Origin: Seminavis robusta
Lineage: Eukaryota > Bacillariophyta > Bacillariophyceae > Naviculales > Naviculaceae
Assembly (NCBI GenBank): GCA_903772945.1
Contig: CAICTM010000143.1
Location: forward strand, 1-64,000
Reading direction: 5' to 3'
Length of the DNA stretch: 64,000 bases
Shown here: positions 10,459 to 21,993 of the stretch, piece by piece
How positions within the stretch are numbered: the stretch's first letter is position 1
Layout: the number at the start of each line of letters is the position of its first letter
Translations under genes and position numbers: made by a program
The notes under the pieces: generated by a model
Told to the model about the DNA's origin: nothing
What the model saw: only the letters and a program-made list of their open reading frames with translations
Databases searched by the model: none

Positions 10459-13400
10459 ATGATGGTTTCAACTTTGACAAAACTCGTTTGGACGACTTTG
10501 CTCTTGCCCTGGTCTCTGGCTGACCATGGCCGTGGCATGGTGGAAGAAGCGGAGGCTGATGATGGGAGCAACCAGATTCGAATCTTGACATTTGATTATC
10601 CAGGCTTTGATCTGGTGGGGATGGAAAAGAATGCCAAGAACTACTTTGAAAAGACGGGCGTGTCGGTAGTGTACGAGAAGGTAGCTGACTTTTTTGGCTT
10701 GCAGGAAGAGATTCGAAGCCAAGCGGAGAATCGCTTGCCGCTCTACGATGGCTACATTTGCGCACCCTCCGTGGTCGGATCCGTCGCCCAGTATGAGGGG
10801 TGGGTGGACTTGACCGAGACGGTTCGGACACGGGATGAAATTGAGTGGCAAGATATGTTGTTGGGTATTCGGGAGACTGTCGCTGTTTGGGACAACAAGG
10901 TTTACATGCTACCGCTCGACGGAGATGCACACTTTCTCTTCTACCGCGAGGATATCCTCCAAGCATTTGGCCTGACTGTGCCCCGAACATGGGACGAGTA
11001 CTGGCAAGTGGCGAAAGCTGTGCACGGACAGGAGTTTGAAGGGAAAACGCTGTCGGGGTCCTGCATTGGCCGCCAAGAAGGCTTTCAAAACAGCTATTGG
11101 CTCACCCTCGTCCTTAGCAGCTACACGCAAACGAGGGGACCATCTCAAGGCCATCTATTTGATCCAACGGATATGACGCCCCTTGCTGGAGAGGCCCTAG
11201 CGGAGACAATCAAGATGATTGAGCTGCAAGCGACATACGGACACCCGCTAGGTACGTACCGTGCGCCCATACAGTTACAGTAGACCACCCATGCCCGTGC
11301 TCAACTTTCTTCTAACCTTCTTTTCGTCTTCCGGCTACTACTAGAGTTTGAAATGCACGGTGGTGGTGGAGAGCATTCGGTCAATCTCCAAGCCATGAAT
11401 AATGGAACATGTGTCTTGACCTACAATTGGGGCGATAGCTTCAAGGCTGGCCAAAGTCCAGACAGCGCGGTCAAGGACAAAATGAAAGTTGCCCAGACAC
11501 CAGGATCGACTCGAGTCTACAATCGAATGACAAAAAAGCTTGAGCCCTGTACGGAGGATCTCTGTGGTGGCCCATCTGGTGAATTCCATGAGGACATTGG
11601 TTGGGTCAATCGGGCTGCGTACCTGGCATTTGGTGGATGGTCTGCTGCTGTCAACAACAACATTAACGACGTCCGGAAGAAGCAGACCTTGGACTTTCTC
11701 GTCTACATGAACTCGCCCAAAGTATCACTGGAAGATACAATATTGGCACCCGGCACACCAGCGAATCAGACCACGGGTGTGGATCCGTACCGCTCGTCGC
11801 ACCTGGATCCTGCATTGTGGGCGGCACAGGGTTACGAGAAGGCATCAGCACAGTCCTACGCAAGCACCATCAAGGAAACCTTCCGAAACCCCAACTTGGT
11901 GCTCGACCATCGTTTCTCAGGGGCGGATCGTATTGCTGTGTCTATTGATTCGCATCTGTCCAACTATCTCTCCAGAGCAGGTAAGGCCAGGCAATTGCTT
12001 GTCATGCCCCGGCATCATGATGGAATCATGCCGCTCACACATTGCTTTCCTACATGAATCTCCCAGTGATTGAAAAGTCTCTCCCTGTGGATGAGGAAGC
12101 ACGGCAGTTGGAAAGACTGAAAGTCGCTGACGCAATGGCGGAAGAGTTTCGAGAGATTATAGCTGATGAAGACAGCAAACCAGAAAGCCTCATCCCAGTC
12201 CTCTCGCAGTACCAACTAGCTCTTGGCATCTATAGTATGTATCAGTTTGCGAACAGGGTGCTGCCAGTTTCATCCAGGTTGAATCACCCCCTCACCTTGT
12301 CTTTTTCTCTTTTTACCCACTAGAACCACCCTATGACCACAAGGACATTGGCGGTATCCGAGTTGTTGGTTGGATGCTGGCTGCAACTGTCATTGCTTGC
12401 TCCGTTGCCTTTGCTCTGTGGGTTGCAGTCAAACGAGAAACAAGAGTCATCAAGGTCAGTGCAGAAATGCATGCCCTCAACAATGTCCTTCCCTTCCTTG
12501 GAAGACTCATCATTGCCCCGCCCATCTTTCTTTTGTGCTGTCATGGTTTCCTTCACAGGGTTCCCAACCTGGCTTCCTACTACTGATTTGCCTTGGTACA
12601 ATCACGATGGCCAGCGCCATATTCCCTCTCGGAATGGATGATGACTACTTTGGCAAGGTCGACGACGAGTGTCCGGAATGTGATGCTGCTTGCAAGACAT
12701 GGCCGTGGCTCTTCTTTGTTGGCTTTACCATCATCTTCAGCGCGATCTTCAGCAAGCTTCTGCGGCTCAACAAGTTCATAGCACAATCACTGAAAGCGGG
12801 AAAGGCAACACGGCAAGCAAAGAACATCAAGGTGGAGACCAAAGACGTCATTCTTCCATTTGCAGCCCTCCTCTCCTTGAATGTGGTTCTGTTGACAATT
12901 TGGACGGTAGTCGACCCACTTGTGTGGCAGAGAGTTCCAACCGGCGAGTTCAGCTCATACGGAACGTGCAAGCCAGAACATGGAACTCCTGCTATCGTTC
13001 TCGGTTTGTTTCTTGGAGCCGTCAACCTGGGGGCCTTGCTCTTGGCAGAGATTGAAGCCTACAAAGCCAGGAACATCAGTGATCACCTGAGTGAAAGCAA
13101 GTACATTGGCCTGGCCACTGTGAGCATGTTCCAAATGTTTGCGATTGGGATTCCTGTCATCTTCCTTGTACAAGACAAGCCAGAAGCGCAGTTCTTCGTC
13201 TATTCAGGTATCATTTTTGTCATTTGCATGGCAATCCTTTCACTAATCTTCCTTCCAAAGGTGCACTTTGACCGCCACCCTCCTCCAAAGGCCACTATCA
13301 AGGGATCCAAAGATTTTGGACTGAATCTCAAGCTACCCAAGTATGGCAGCAGTCAAGTGTCTAGCTTTGAAGACGACTGTGACTCAAACAGCTCTGATGA

Positions 13401-13929
13401 CGAAGACGAGAACACACTGGAACTGATTCGTCTTCGGCGTGCCGTAGAAGAGTACAGATTCAAATTCTATTCCTTGAAGAGAGAGGTGGAAAGCAAAAAG
13501 TACATGGAGGTGGAACCCTTCCTGGCAAGTCTGGAAAACAAGACTGTGGTGAAACAAGGGGTGGCGCCAATGGAGCAACCTTCATCCTGCTCGGCCGAAA
13601 AACCCAAGTTCTGGACGGACAGTGGCTTTGATCTCTTTACACAGTACATCCCACCGGAAGAGCAAGTAGTATCACAAGAAGAAGCGCCTCAACCTGAGGA
13701 AGCAGACAGTGACAACCGGAAGAACAACGAAACTGAAGAGGGACCCCCGCAACGTTCCGCGCATTACGGTGGCTGGGGTAAGAGTGACTTTGAAGTTTTC
13801 TCAGAGTTCGAGCAGCAGCAACGGGACGAGGAAGATGCGACTTCAGAGGACCCAGAAAAGGGAAAAGTTTCATGTGTTGGTGTCAGCGAAGAGGGGCAGG
13901 CTGATGATGAAGCCTCTATAGCTAGCTAG
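10459..13929 (+). CDS. Class C (GABA-B-like) receptor with bacterial-type solute-binding ectodomain
   Basis: Five exons: 10459-11251, 11345-11980, 12067-12234, 12324-12454 and 12559-13929. The four GT-AG introns of 86-104 bp join to 1032 residues in one frame. A signal peptide (hydrophobic to about residue 20) leads an ectodomain of about 500 residues that resembles ABC-type family 1 sugar-binding proteins: DGYICAPSVVGSVAQYEGW, the block YMLPLDGDAHFLFYRED and the stretch FGLTVPRTWDEYWQVAKA are typical. Exon 4 starts the seven-helix part (about residues 545-812). The helices include TVVDPLVW after helix 4 and IFLPKVHF at the end of helix 7, both class C features. The C-terminal tail is acidic with a likely coiled coil. 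It probably senses a small solute at the cell surface through a G protein; the ligand is unknown. Confidence 0.88.
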
Positions 13930-14800
13930 CTCCAACAGTCACTACATGTACATAATTTATATTGTAACAGTTCAGTTTTATTGCCTGTGCTCTACTGCTT
14001 CAGTTGTTCAAGCTGAGCCAGCAACCCTCGTCACTATCCAGCCCCCCCCCCCCCACCATCGCCCAACCAATTTCCGCAACCCTCCCTTCCATGCCGTGAA
14101 TGAACTTCCAACCTATTCTAGGTTCTAGCCATTGCCGCCACTGAGAACTTGATCCACAACAGCCAGTGTTGAAGGAATTGCAACGGGGGCACTGGGTACC
14201 CAAGAAATGCCAAATCACCCGGTGACTCTTGGTCTCACAATCGTTGCACATAATGTCGACCACACGCTGCTACGATGTGTTGATGTGTGTGTTGTAGGGG
14301 TTTGTGGTACCGTACCGATGATGACTGACTGTCGCCTTGTCGACGTACAGATTCGACTCCACTCTTTCTTTGCGAAAGTTGCTCTTCGTCCAACGGTGCT
14401 TTTGGTGTACCGGTGGTACAATGTACAATGTACGTACACTGGCAACATGTCATTGGTGCCTCCGGTCATCGGGGATTTTTGTGGGATCTGACTCACGTAG
14501 AACTGTACTGAGCTTCTACGTGTACCAGAGAAAACACTCCAAATCAGTGGTTCATTGGATTTTGGCCAATTCTCGGGGATTCTGGTAGTATTTGGAGAAT
14601 CAAATCTGCCGAAAATAAATGATCACTTCCGGCTCTTTTTTGCCAAAAAGAACGTCATTCGGAACCTCTAATGGTCTCGAGACCGCTTGGACAGCCCGAG
14701 GCATCACTTGCTTTCTTTGTGTGCATTGCCTTCATTTGACCCATCACAATCATCCTTCTATCCATATAGAGACTATATCCTTGCCCTTTGACAAAACAAA
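13930..14800. other. Intergenic, simple sequence only
   Basis: No supported gene. It holds a run of about 13 C at 14042-14054 and a GTACC/GTACA-rich patch near 14300-14440. TAGCTAGC overlaps the stop codon of the upstream gene. Confidence 0.6.
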
Positions 14801-16579
14801 ATGAGCATGCAAGGTCCTACTACTACTAAACTGGAGTCGTCGCTACGCTGTCGCTATACGGCGGCTTGGGTGTTGTTCTTTCTGCTGAGTTTTATCATTT
14901 TTGTAGAGTTTCGATTCAACTTGGACCACACAGGAGTGCTCAAATCATATTATGGGGACAACGATCAGAGGGAACGAAATGTCATTGTGATCAACACGAA
15001 CATCAACAGTAGTGAGAAGAAGCAGAAGATCAGTCCCAGCAATACTGTGGTGGAAGTTCCTCTGTTTGACTTGTCGAGTGTCCCAGATCTCCAATGTGGA
15101 ATGAATTATTCCGATTTTGTGTCTCTATCATCTACTTGGACACAGAGCTGGAAGCAACAACAACAACAACGAGGAGACAAGAACAATCCTCTGCCTCTGG
15201 CATGGACAGTAAGTGGAGGAGAAAAGTATTCCGTCTACTTGCCAATGCTGTTGGGCCGATGGAAACGATTGGGAATGCATCCCGTCATGGTCATGGCACT
15301 CGATCCCTACACGGCCAATCTCGTGTGTGGTGGAATGAACAGCAACAACCAGTTCTTTTTTTTTGCCATCCAATGGGATCAACCCAAAGAATCCTATTCC
15401 CGTGTGGCCGATGTCAAATTCGAATTGCCCGCCATGCTGATTGACCAAGGCATTCCTTCCTTTTTCGTGGAACCCGACATTTTCTGTCGACGCAATCCCA
15501 TTCCCACGTTTGTACAAGAATTGGCCGCCAATTCCAGTGATGACAAGGTACTCCAATACAATCCGCAAAATGCTAGTAATACACCCTTTGATCTCATTCA
15601 CTTGGGACACATCAAACCCAATTGGTATCCCAATATTGGCGCCTACTACGTTCAGCCCAATCCACACGTGGCCACGTTTTTCCGCAATACCCGCACCATT
15701 CTTCGACATTCCAAAAATGGGGGTCGATTCTCCCCGGTACTACCCGACAACAACAACAAACCCGCTCGCAAACCCCCCTTTTTTGATCAATTTGTGTATT
15801 ACCTCTGTCTCCCCGAACGATCTTACGAACGAGGCACCCGCTTGGCCGAGCACTTGTACCAACCCGGGACCACCAAGGATTGGGTGGATGACTGTCACCG
15901 CAATGTTACAACGTTTCGCTACAAGGCCATTTCCAATGAAATCATGAGTTACGCTCCCGTCATTACCGACAATACACATTGCATTCATCCGCTCATGGGA
16001 CGACCGGGAATGCCCTTTACCGCCAAAAAGCATGGCATTCACATTTTTCGCATGAAATATCAGATTGCGGCATTGATGGCCTTGGCGGTCCACTCGAATC
16101 GGACTGTGATTTTGCCACGCAATGTACGACAGCAAGATGGACATGCCGTACAATTGCCGCAATTGATGAGTATCGTGTCCATGGAAGAAAGCTTGGGCGG
16201 TGGTCTCCAGTATCGATTTGATGTTCCCAAACCCTTGTTGGATTCGTACGGTATGGTCATGAAACAGCACCATGCCGTCTACATGGCACAAGACAATCAT
16301 TCCTTTCAAGATTCCTTACAAGCCATACAGGCACATCGTCATGTACCGGTTGTGTCGGTGGACAAATCGTGTCTGTTGGTCAAGGATGAGGACAAAGATC
16401 AACAACAACAACCGAATACTAATAGTGTAAGCCACAAGGAGGTCTTGTCCGTCATGGACAAGATCCGATGGTGCATTGGGATCCGGGACATTCAGTTCCA
16501 CGAAGCGCAACAAGGAGTGCACGGCAAGTATTGCGAGAAATGGTATGTCGTGAATGCAAAGGGTGTCAACTGGGAATAA
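14801..16579 (+). CDS. Type II membrane nucleotide-sugar transferase
   Basis: A 592-residue single-exon protein. A short cytosolic head is followed by one transmembrane anchor (about residues 22-42), then a Ser/Gln-rich stem and a luminal catalytic region. Residues about 130-390 resemble the nucleotide-diphospho-sugar transferase family that includes plant arabinosyl- and xylosyl-transferases. Features include the strand PVMVMALDP, the block WYPNIGAYYVQPNP and FFDQFVYYL, which matches the conserved Asp-Gln of that family. Several Cys and Asn-X-Ser/Thr sites fit a Golgi location. The last 180 residues are less clear. The likely role is glycan synthesis; the exact sugar cannot be told. Confidence 0.75.
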   Translation: MSMQGPTTTKLESSLRCRYTAAWVLFFLLSFIIFVEFRFNLDHTGVLKSYYGDNDQRERNVIVINTNINSSEKKQKISPSNTVVEVPLFDLSSVPDLQCGMNYSDFVSLSSTWTQSWKQQQQQRGDKNNPLPLAWTVSGGEKYSVYLPMLLGRWKRLGMHPVMVMALDPYTANLVCGGMNSNNQFFFFAIQWDQPKESYSRVADVKFELPAMLIDQGIPSFFVEPDIFCRRNPIPTFVQELAANSSDDKVLQYNPQNASNTPFDLIHLGHIKPNWYPNIGAYYVQPNPHVATFFRNTRTILRHSKNGGRFSPVLPDNNNKPARKPPFFDQFVYYLCLPERSYERGTRLAEHLYQPGTTKDWVDDCHRNVTTFRYKAISNEIMSYAPVITDNTHCIHPLMGRPGMPFTAKKHGIHIFRMKYQIAALMALAVHSNRTVILPRNVRQQDGHAVQLPQLMSIVSMEESLGGGLQYRFDVPKPLLDSYGMVMKQHHAVYMAQDNHSFQDSLQAIQAHRHVPVVSVDKSCLLVKDEDKDQQQQPNTNSVSHKEVLSVMDKIRWCIGIRDIQFHEAQQGVHGKYCEKWYVVNAKGVNWE

Positions 16580-17660
16580 TAGATAAAAGCAAGCAAGCAA
16601 AGACCGAGTAGCTAGGCTAGCTATTCAGCTAGCCGCCGTCATGCTTGTTTGCTTGCTACCGGTAGGAAAAGCAATGACATGTCGGAACAAGGGGGCAACC
16701 TCCTAGGACATATGTAGCCGGTGGGAAGGTCCAAATGCAGTCAATGTTTCATAATACCAGGTACTAGTATCAGTACTAGTACATTATATACAGTACAGTT
16801 CTAGCCTGCGGGACAAGCCAACCCTGAGTCCAACAGTGGTTGAATGGCAGGGCTCAGTTTCTGATTATTTGCTAGCTAGCTAGTAGGACCACTGGGTTCG
16901 GAAGAAGACAATGGTGGCTTTGGCTTTGGCCTGTCCAGCAGGTTGTGCAAGCCTGCAAGTTACTTAGTTTGTGGAGGCAGAGCGACAGCTACCGGTACTT
17001 ACCGGTAGCTTACAGCTCGTGGTTGGAATTCGAGGTCCTAATGCTATCCACGCTGTGTTGCAGAACCGTGGAACCTTGGAGAATTGACAAGATTCACCAT
17101 TCACCATGCATTGGGACATGGATCTTGCGAATGCTATGTACTGTATGTTGTCCAGTGAAAGTGGCAACGTCAGCATAAAAAATGCCTCCAAAGGACCAAT
17201 CAGATTACATAATGCAGAAATCCTGAGATAGATTAATTACTCCGAGGTCATTCTTGAGAAGCGAGGCAATAACAAAAGCAGATCCCCATGCCACGCGTTC
17301 TGTTCGGGCAGGTGGTCAAACTCAAGCGTTCCGTGGTGCTTTCGGTGATCAAACCAACTTTGTCCTCTTCGCGCAGCAGACAGCTTGTCCATGCACAGCC
17401 TCCCAGTGCCTCCCACACAACCTGTTGCTTGGAGGGTTCCATTGAGTTGATATCCCTCATTCCCTCTCGGCCGCCTTGTCTCACTTAGTCCATAGTCCTT
17501 CCATTCTCTACCCGTGCGAGTATCCGTAGCAGTAACAATCCTTCAGATTGATTCCTTGTCTTCTATCTCTCTGTCTATCTATCTGTCTATCTATCCATCT
17601 ATCTGTCTATCGGTCTGTCTGTCTACTATCTCAAGTTAAGAAGAAAGAAGAAGAAGAAAG
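16580..17660. other. Intergenic with tetranucleotide tract
   Basis: No supported gene. CTAG-rich words occur at 16610-16630 and 16872-16886, and ACCGGTA words near 16990. At about 17560-17630 a CTAT/CTGT tract is followed by a GAA-rich stretch that runs directly into the histidine kinase ATG. Confidence 0.65.
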
Positions 17661-20318
17661 ATGATGATGAGCAAGCAGGAAGAGCAACCTCCCGGCACCA
17701 GCAACGTCACTACGACTGTCGACAAGTCGGACCACAATGGCGGTGGAAGTGTCGCCAGTAATAGCAGTGATGCCAGCAGCGGCGCCGTGCGTCGCGAAGC
17801 GCAACAACGAGGCGTCTCCATGACCATTTTCTGGATTCTCGTATTGGGTTGTGCGACCAGTGCGGCGTTTCTAGGCGTCGGTGTCAGTAGCGCGTTGAAA
17901 GAACAAGACGATCTCTTTCAACGCGCCGCTGTCGATACGGTCTCCAAACTCCAAGATGCTTTTGAAGATTACGTCAATGCCGTGTCAATGGTGCACACGC
18001 GATGTCGTCGTCGCAATTTTTCGCGTCAAGATTTCCGTGATCTCTACGAGACACTCCTGCAAAATGGACTGGCATTCAAAGCGGTGCAATTCTATCCCAA
18101 TACCACGCACGAACAACGACCGGCGCGAGAAGCCGAGACACGAGCGTATTACGCCCATCACTATCCGCATGTCACGTATCAAGGATTTCGAGGATTCAAT
18201 AATTTGGATGGATCCGGGGGACTGCAAGTGCGAGACAATCAGAGTTGGTACTTTCCCGTTCATTACCAAGAACCCGTGGCCGGCAATGAAGCTGCCATTG
18301 ATTTGGACTATCATTCCAGTGAAGTCCGAATGCGTGCCGTCAATGCCGTATTTGACGAACAAGCGCCGTCGCTCAGTGATCGATTGTCGTTGGTACGAAC
18401 GGCCGGAACTGTCAGTCGATGTGGCAATCACAATGGACCGTCGTATGGAGTCGTATTGGCACATCCCGGAGTCAATGTGTCGCGGCCTTTTGGACACCGA
18501 CCCAGTAGTCCACTCAATGGAGATGTATTCTACAATGCCACTACCAATGAAACCATTGTCGAAGGAGCCGTCGATGATGGATTCGTCGATGATGTCTGGC
18601 CCAGAGATTTGTCTGCCATGGTCCTCTGTATTCCCGATCTCATTTCCAGAAGTTCCTACGAACTACAAGATCAGAGTTCCGCCGTTTACATTCACGATCT
18701 CAATCATCCCAATGCACAAGAACCCGTCTTTATGGGAGGCGCCATTATTCAAACGGGCCATAACATTTCCTTTCTCGAAGAAGTTCCCATTCAAGATCTA
18801 AAAGCCCCACGCTCCAAGCTCTTGTTTGCGTCCGATATCAACGCCGCCAATCGCGTCTGGACCATTACCGTCGTCGCACTCGACGGCACGTACGAACCCA
18901 ATGTCGTCTTTGTCATTCTCGGGGGAGTCATTATATTCATGTCGACCATGCTATTGGCGGCATGGATCTACACCAATTCCCGCCGTCTCGCGAAATGGAA
19001 TGAAATGACGGCCAAAGCCCAAGCCGAAAAGGCGGCACTCATTTTGCAAAGTGCCCACTCGCAAGCCAAGACGGAACGCGAACTCAATGACTTTTTGGCA
19101 CACGAAGTACGAAATCCTGTGGCGGCCGCCATGGCCGCGTGTAACTTTGTCTCGGTGGAGGTTAACAAACCGAATCCACTCCAAAATGATGCCAGTCGGG
19201 AATTGGCGCGGGATGATTTGAAAATTATTGATAATGCCCTTCATTTTGTCAATGATTTGCTCCGGAACATGTTGGATATGCACCGGGCGGCTAGTAAACA
19301 GTTGGTGGTGACCATGGTGGCGACGGATTTGTTGCATCATGTCATGGAACCCGTGGCCGGCATGTTGCATCGGCGGGGGAGTAAAATCAAATTGCAAATG
19401 GAATGTCCTCCCAATCTGATTGTACTGACCGATCCACTGCGACTCAAGCAAGTCATTCTCAATCTGGGACGCAACAGTTCCAAATTCATCGATGTCGGTT
19501 TCATTCGACTCAAGGCATTCCTCGTCAATGGCATGGCCCGAATTCATGTGGATGATTCTGGATGTGGCATTCCCAAGGACAAACAACGCAAATTGTTCGA
19601 TAAGTATCAAGAATCCCTCGATAATTTGAGTCAAGGAACGGGGATTGGACTCTACTTGTGTTTGAATTTGGTCGAACTCATGGGTGGAACCATTCAACTC
19701 GATCCCGATTATGACAGTGGCGTGCCGGGGCATCCCGGATCGCGCTTTGTCATTGACTTGAAACAAACCGTCATTGAACAGCCACTGTTCCTCGATCACA
19801 GTGACTTTCAAAACAATCTAGATCATCATCGGCCATCGAACGGAACGAATCGCGATGATGTATCCTTGCCATCGACGCTCTACGAACTGCCCGAAAAAAT
19901 GTCGGTTCTCTTTGTCGACGACGATGCCATTCTCCGCAAGCTATTCATGAGGACCATTGCTACGGTGGTCCCCGAGTGGACTGTTCGAGAAGCGGCCAAT
20001 GGGGAAACGGCGTTGCGGCTGACGGAAGAAAATCACTACGACTTGATCTTTTGTGACATGTACATGGCCAGTGCCGAAAAACAGTTGTTGGGAACCGAAG
20101 CGGTGGCGGAACTCCGGAATCGTGGGGTCCAGAGCAAAATATGCGGATTGAGTGCCAATGACAAGGAAGCCGAGTTCTTGGCGGCGGGGGCGGATGCGTT
20201 CATGTTCAAACCATTTCCCTGCAAACACGACGAGATTAACGAGGCTCTCTGTCGCGTACTCTTTGACGACCGTAACCTCAAACCGGATATGGAGGGTATG
20301 GCCATTTTTGACTCTTAG
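17661..20318 (+). CDS. Hybrid histidine kinase with CHASE-like sensor domain
   Basis: An 885-residue single-exon two-component sensor. Helix 1 lies near residues 53-75 and helix 2 near 414-438, bracketing an extracytoplasmic domain of about 340 residues. The part around LAFKAVQFYPNTTHEQRPAR and YFPVHYQEPVAGNEAAIDLD resembles CHASE domains such as those of plant cytokinin receptors. Then come HisKA with the phospho-acceptor His481 (AHEVRNP), an N-box near 602 (NLGRNSSKF), the ATP-binding DDSGCGIP and GTGIGLYL boxes, and a receiver domain from about 750 with phospho-acceptor Asp799 (IFCDMYM) and a Lys in FMFKPF. All key residues are present, so it should autophosphorylate and pass phosphate to its own receiver. 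Ligand unknown. Confidence 0.92.
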   Translation: MMMSKQEEQPPGTSNVTTTVDKSDHNGGGSVASNSSDASSGAVRREAQQRGVSMTIFWILVLGCATSAAFLGVGVSSALKEQDDLFQRAAVDTVSKLQDAFEDYVNAVSMVHTRCRRRNFSRQDFRDLYETLLQNGLAFKAVQFYPNTTHEQRPAREAETRAYYAHHYPHVTYQGFRGFNNLDGSGGLQVRDNQSWYFPVHYQEPVAGNEAAIDLDYHSSEVRMRAVNAVFDEQAPSLSDRLSLVRTAGTVSRCGNHNGPSYGVVLAHPGVNVSRPFGHRPSSPLNGDVFYNATTNETIVEGAVDDGFVDDVWPRDLSAMVLCIPDLISRSSYELQDQSSAVYIHDLNHPNAQEPVFMGGAIIQTGHNISFLEEVPIQDLKAPRSKLLFASDINAANRVWTITVVALDGTYEPNVVFVILGGVIIFMSTMLLAAWIYTNSRRLAKWNEMTAKAQAEKAALILQSAHSQAKTERELNDFLAHEVRNPVAAAMAACNFVSVEVNKPNPLQNDASRELARDDLKIIDNALHFVNDLLRNMLDMHRAASKQLVVTMVATDLLHHVMEPVAGMLHRRGSKIKLQMECPPNLIVLTDPLRLKQVILNLGRNSSKFIDVGFIRLKAFLVNGMARIHVDDSGCGIPKDKQRKLFDKYQESLDNLSQGTGIGLYLCLNLVELMGGTIQLDPDYDSGVPGHPGSRFVIDLKQTVIEQPLFLDHSDFQNNLDHHRPSNGTNRDDVSLPSTLYELPEKMSVLFVDDDAILRKLFMRTIATVVPEWTVREAANGETALRLTEENHYDLIFCDMYMASAEKQLLGTEAVAELRNRGVQSKICGLSANDKEAEFLAAGADAFMFKPFPCKHDEINEALCRVLFDDRNLKPDMEGMAIFDS

Positions 20319-21993
20319 GAGACTGCATAATTACAAGGCTCGTGATGTACTTTTTTGACAAGCAGGACCAGGGCGTGGTCATGAACGAAGCGAACGCTTA
20401 CAAGAAGAGTGGTATAGCGGGATGGGTTGCAACTCAAGAGTCTTGGCAGTCATTGGTGCTCCCCGGCGGAAGGACGTGGGTGCACTAGTTGATTCTTTTG
20501 ACCTCCTTTTGCCAAATGGGTAGGTCGAAAGGCATATTCGAGCAGGTCTGGGTTTGGTAGTCTCGGGAAGCGCCGTTTCAAGCCAGAGCAAGGCGCTGCT
20601 GTTGCCTGCTGGAAGCCAGCTATTCTTTGCGAATCGAATCGAATCCCCACGCAACGCGATAGTCTCAGGACGATTGCTGTTGGCCGGAACATTATTGCCA
20701 CCGATGCATATCTTTACATCTTGATCGTGTGACCGAACCGTTGCCGTTCGAGGTAGGTGCCGGTTTTACGACAACGTGTATCATTCGAGCTATCTATTAG
20801 AGGACTACAGTATTAGACATGTCCCCACTAGCTAGGTCGACATGGGTAAAAGGTTAGACAGTAGTTGTACGAAATTTGTAGAGGCGACGTGCACAACCAT
20901 GACTTGGAGAAACAAGGAGCTCGCTCCACATCCAGGCATCCAACGAATTTGAGCGGATCCACTGATCGAAGACGAGCCGCCGGGAAAATGTAGGAAGAGC
21001 TCTGCCGTAATAGCTGCTATCGTACGGTACGCTGTAGCTCAAGGCTTCACTCGGGAGCGTAGCATCCAAGAGAATGACCCGAAGAGACAGGGGAAAGTTG
21101 AGACAGACGTTGCTGCTGCCTGGCCTTCATTTCCCTTATGATCTACCGTACTCTGATCCAGCCAGCAATGGCTTCTGGGATGCTGATCAATCTCTTGGCC
21201 CTCATTTCCTCTTCGATCCATGAGAGAGAACCTGGAAGCCAGTGCTGGAGGCCAGTTTCACGCGGAGTTAGCACACTCACTGCTTGGGGTCTGTGCGGTA
21301 CCGGTACCGGTGGTGCTTTCAAGCGCGAATTGTCCACTCGTGAGTGGAAGCATGGTTACCTGGAAAATCCGAAAAAAGATCGCAGAGCTTGTTGATAAAA
21401 TATCCTACGACGGTGTACGCATCCTCGGTAAAGTTACTCCAAATTACCCTATGACATAAGTGCCCAGTCCCTGAAAGGAACAGAAATCACATAAAGAAGC
21501 GTATACCTGGTACCGGTACGACTACAGTCTACTGTACAGTCGTACCAGTTACCGTACCAGACCTATGGTTAAATGTACACGTACAGTACTGGTACCGCCA
21601 CTACACTGTGTAGTATCCATGTTTCAAGTCTGTCCGCATCCAGGACCCTCATCCTCTGCTCTGACAATAGTTTAGCAGCTCAACTGTTTTGGGATCGATT
21701 GTTTCTTCTGCACGGCCAACCGCTGTCTACATAACATACATGTAGTAGTTCGACAACCTTAGTGGTTCTCGAAATAGAAAAAAGGGGGCTTAGAGTACCG
21801 GTAGGGAAGTTATCTACAGAAGTCGGCGAGGGGCCAGGCTTAGGCAGAGAAGAGGCCGAATTCAGGACTAGGTTCCAAGGGATCGGGGGGACAAATTGGG
21901 GACCAACACAAATTGCTCGATTGCTCCTCTTTAAAAAAAAGTATTTGTACCCGGAAGTCTATCTTTTATGAATAAATAAGTTTTGCTTTCTAG
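20319..21993. other. Intergenic with one dispersed repeat
   Basis: About 1.7 kb with no supported gene. GTACCGGTACC-type palindromes cluster at 21296-21312 and 21508-21600. The dispersed ~130-bp repeat lies at 21783-21904. Confidence 0.6.
21783..21904 (+). repeat. Dispersed ~130-bp repeat, copy 2
   Basis: Plus-strand member with the family order: GGGGGCTTAGAGTA at the start, GGCCAGGCTTAGGCAGAGAA in the middle, TTCAGGACTAGGTTCC, then GGGATCGGGG and AAATTGGGGACC at the end. Confidence 0.75.
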
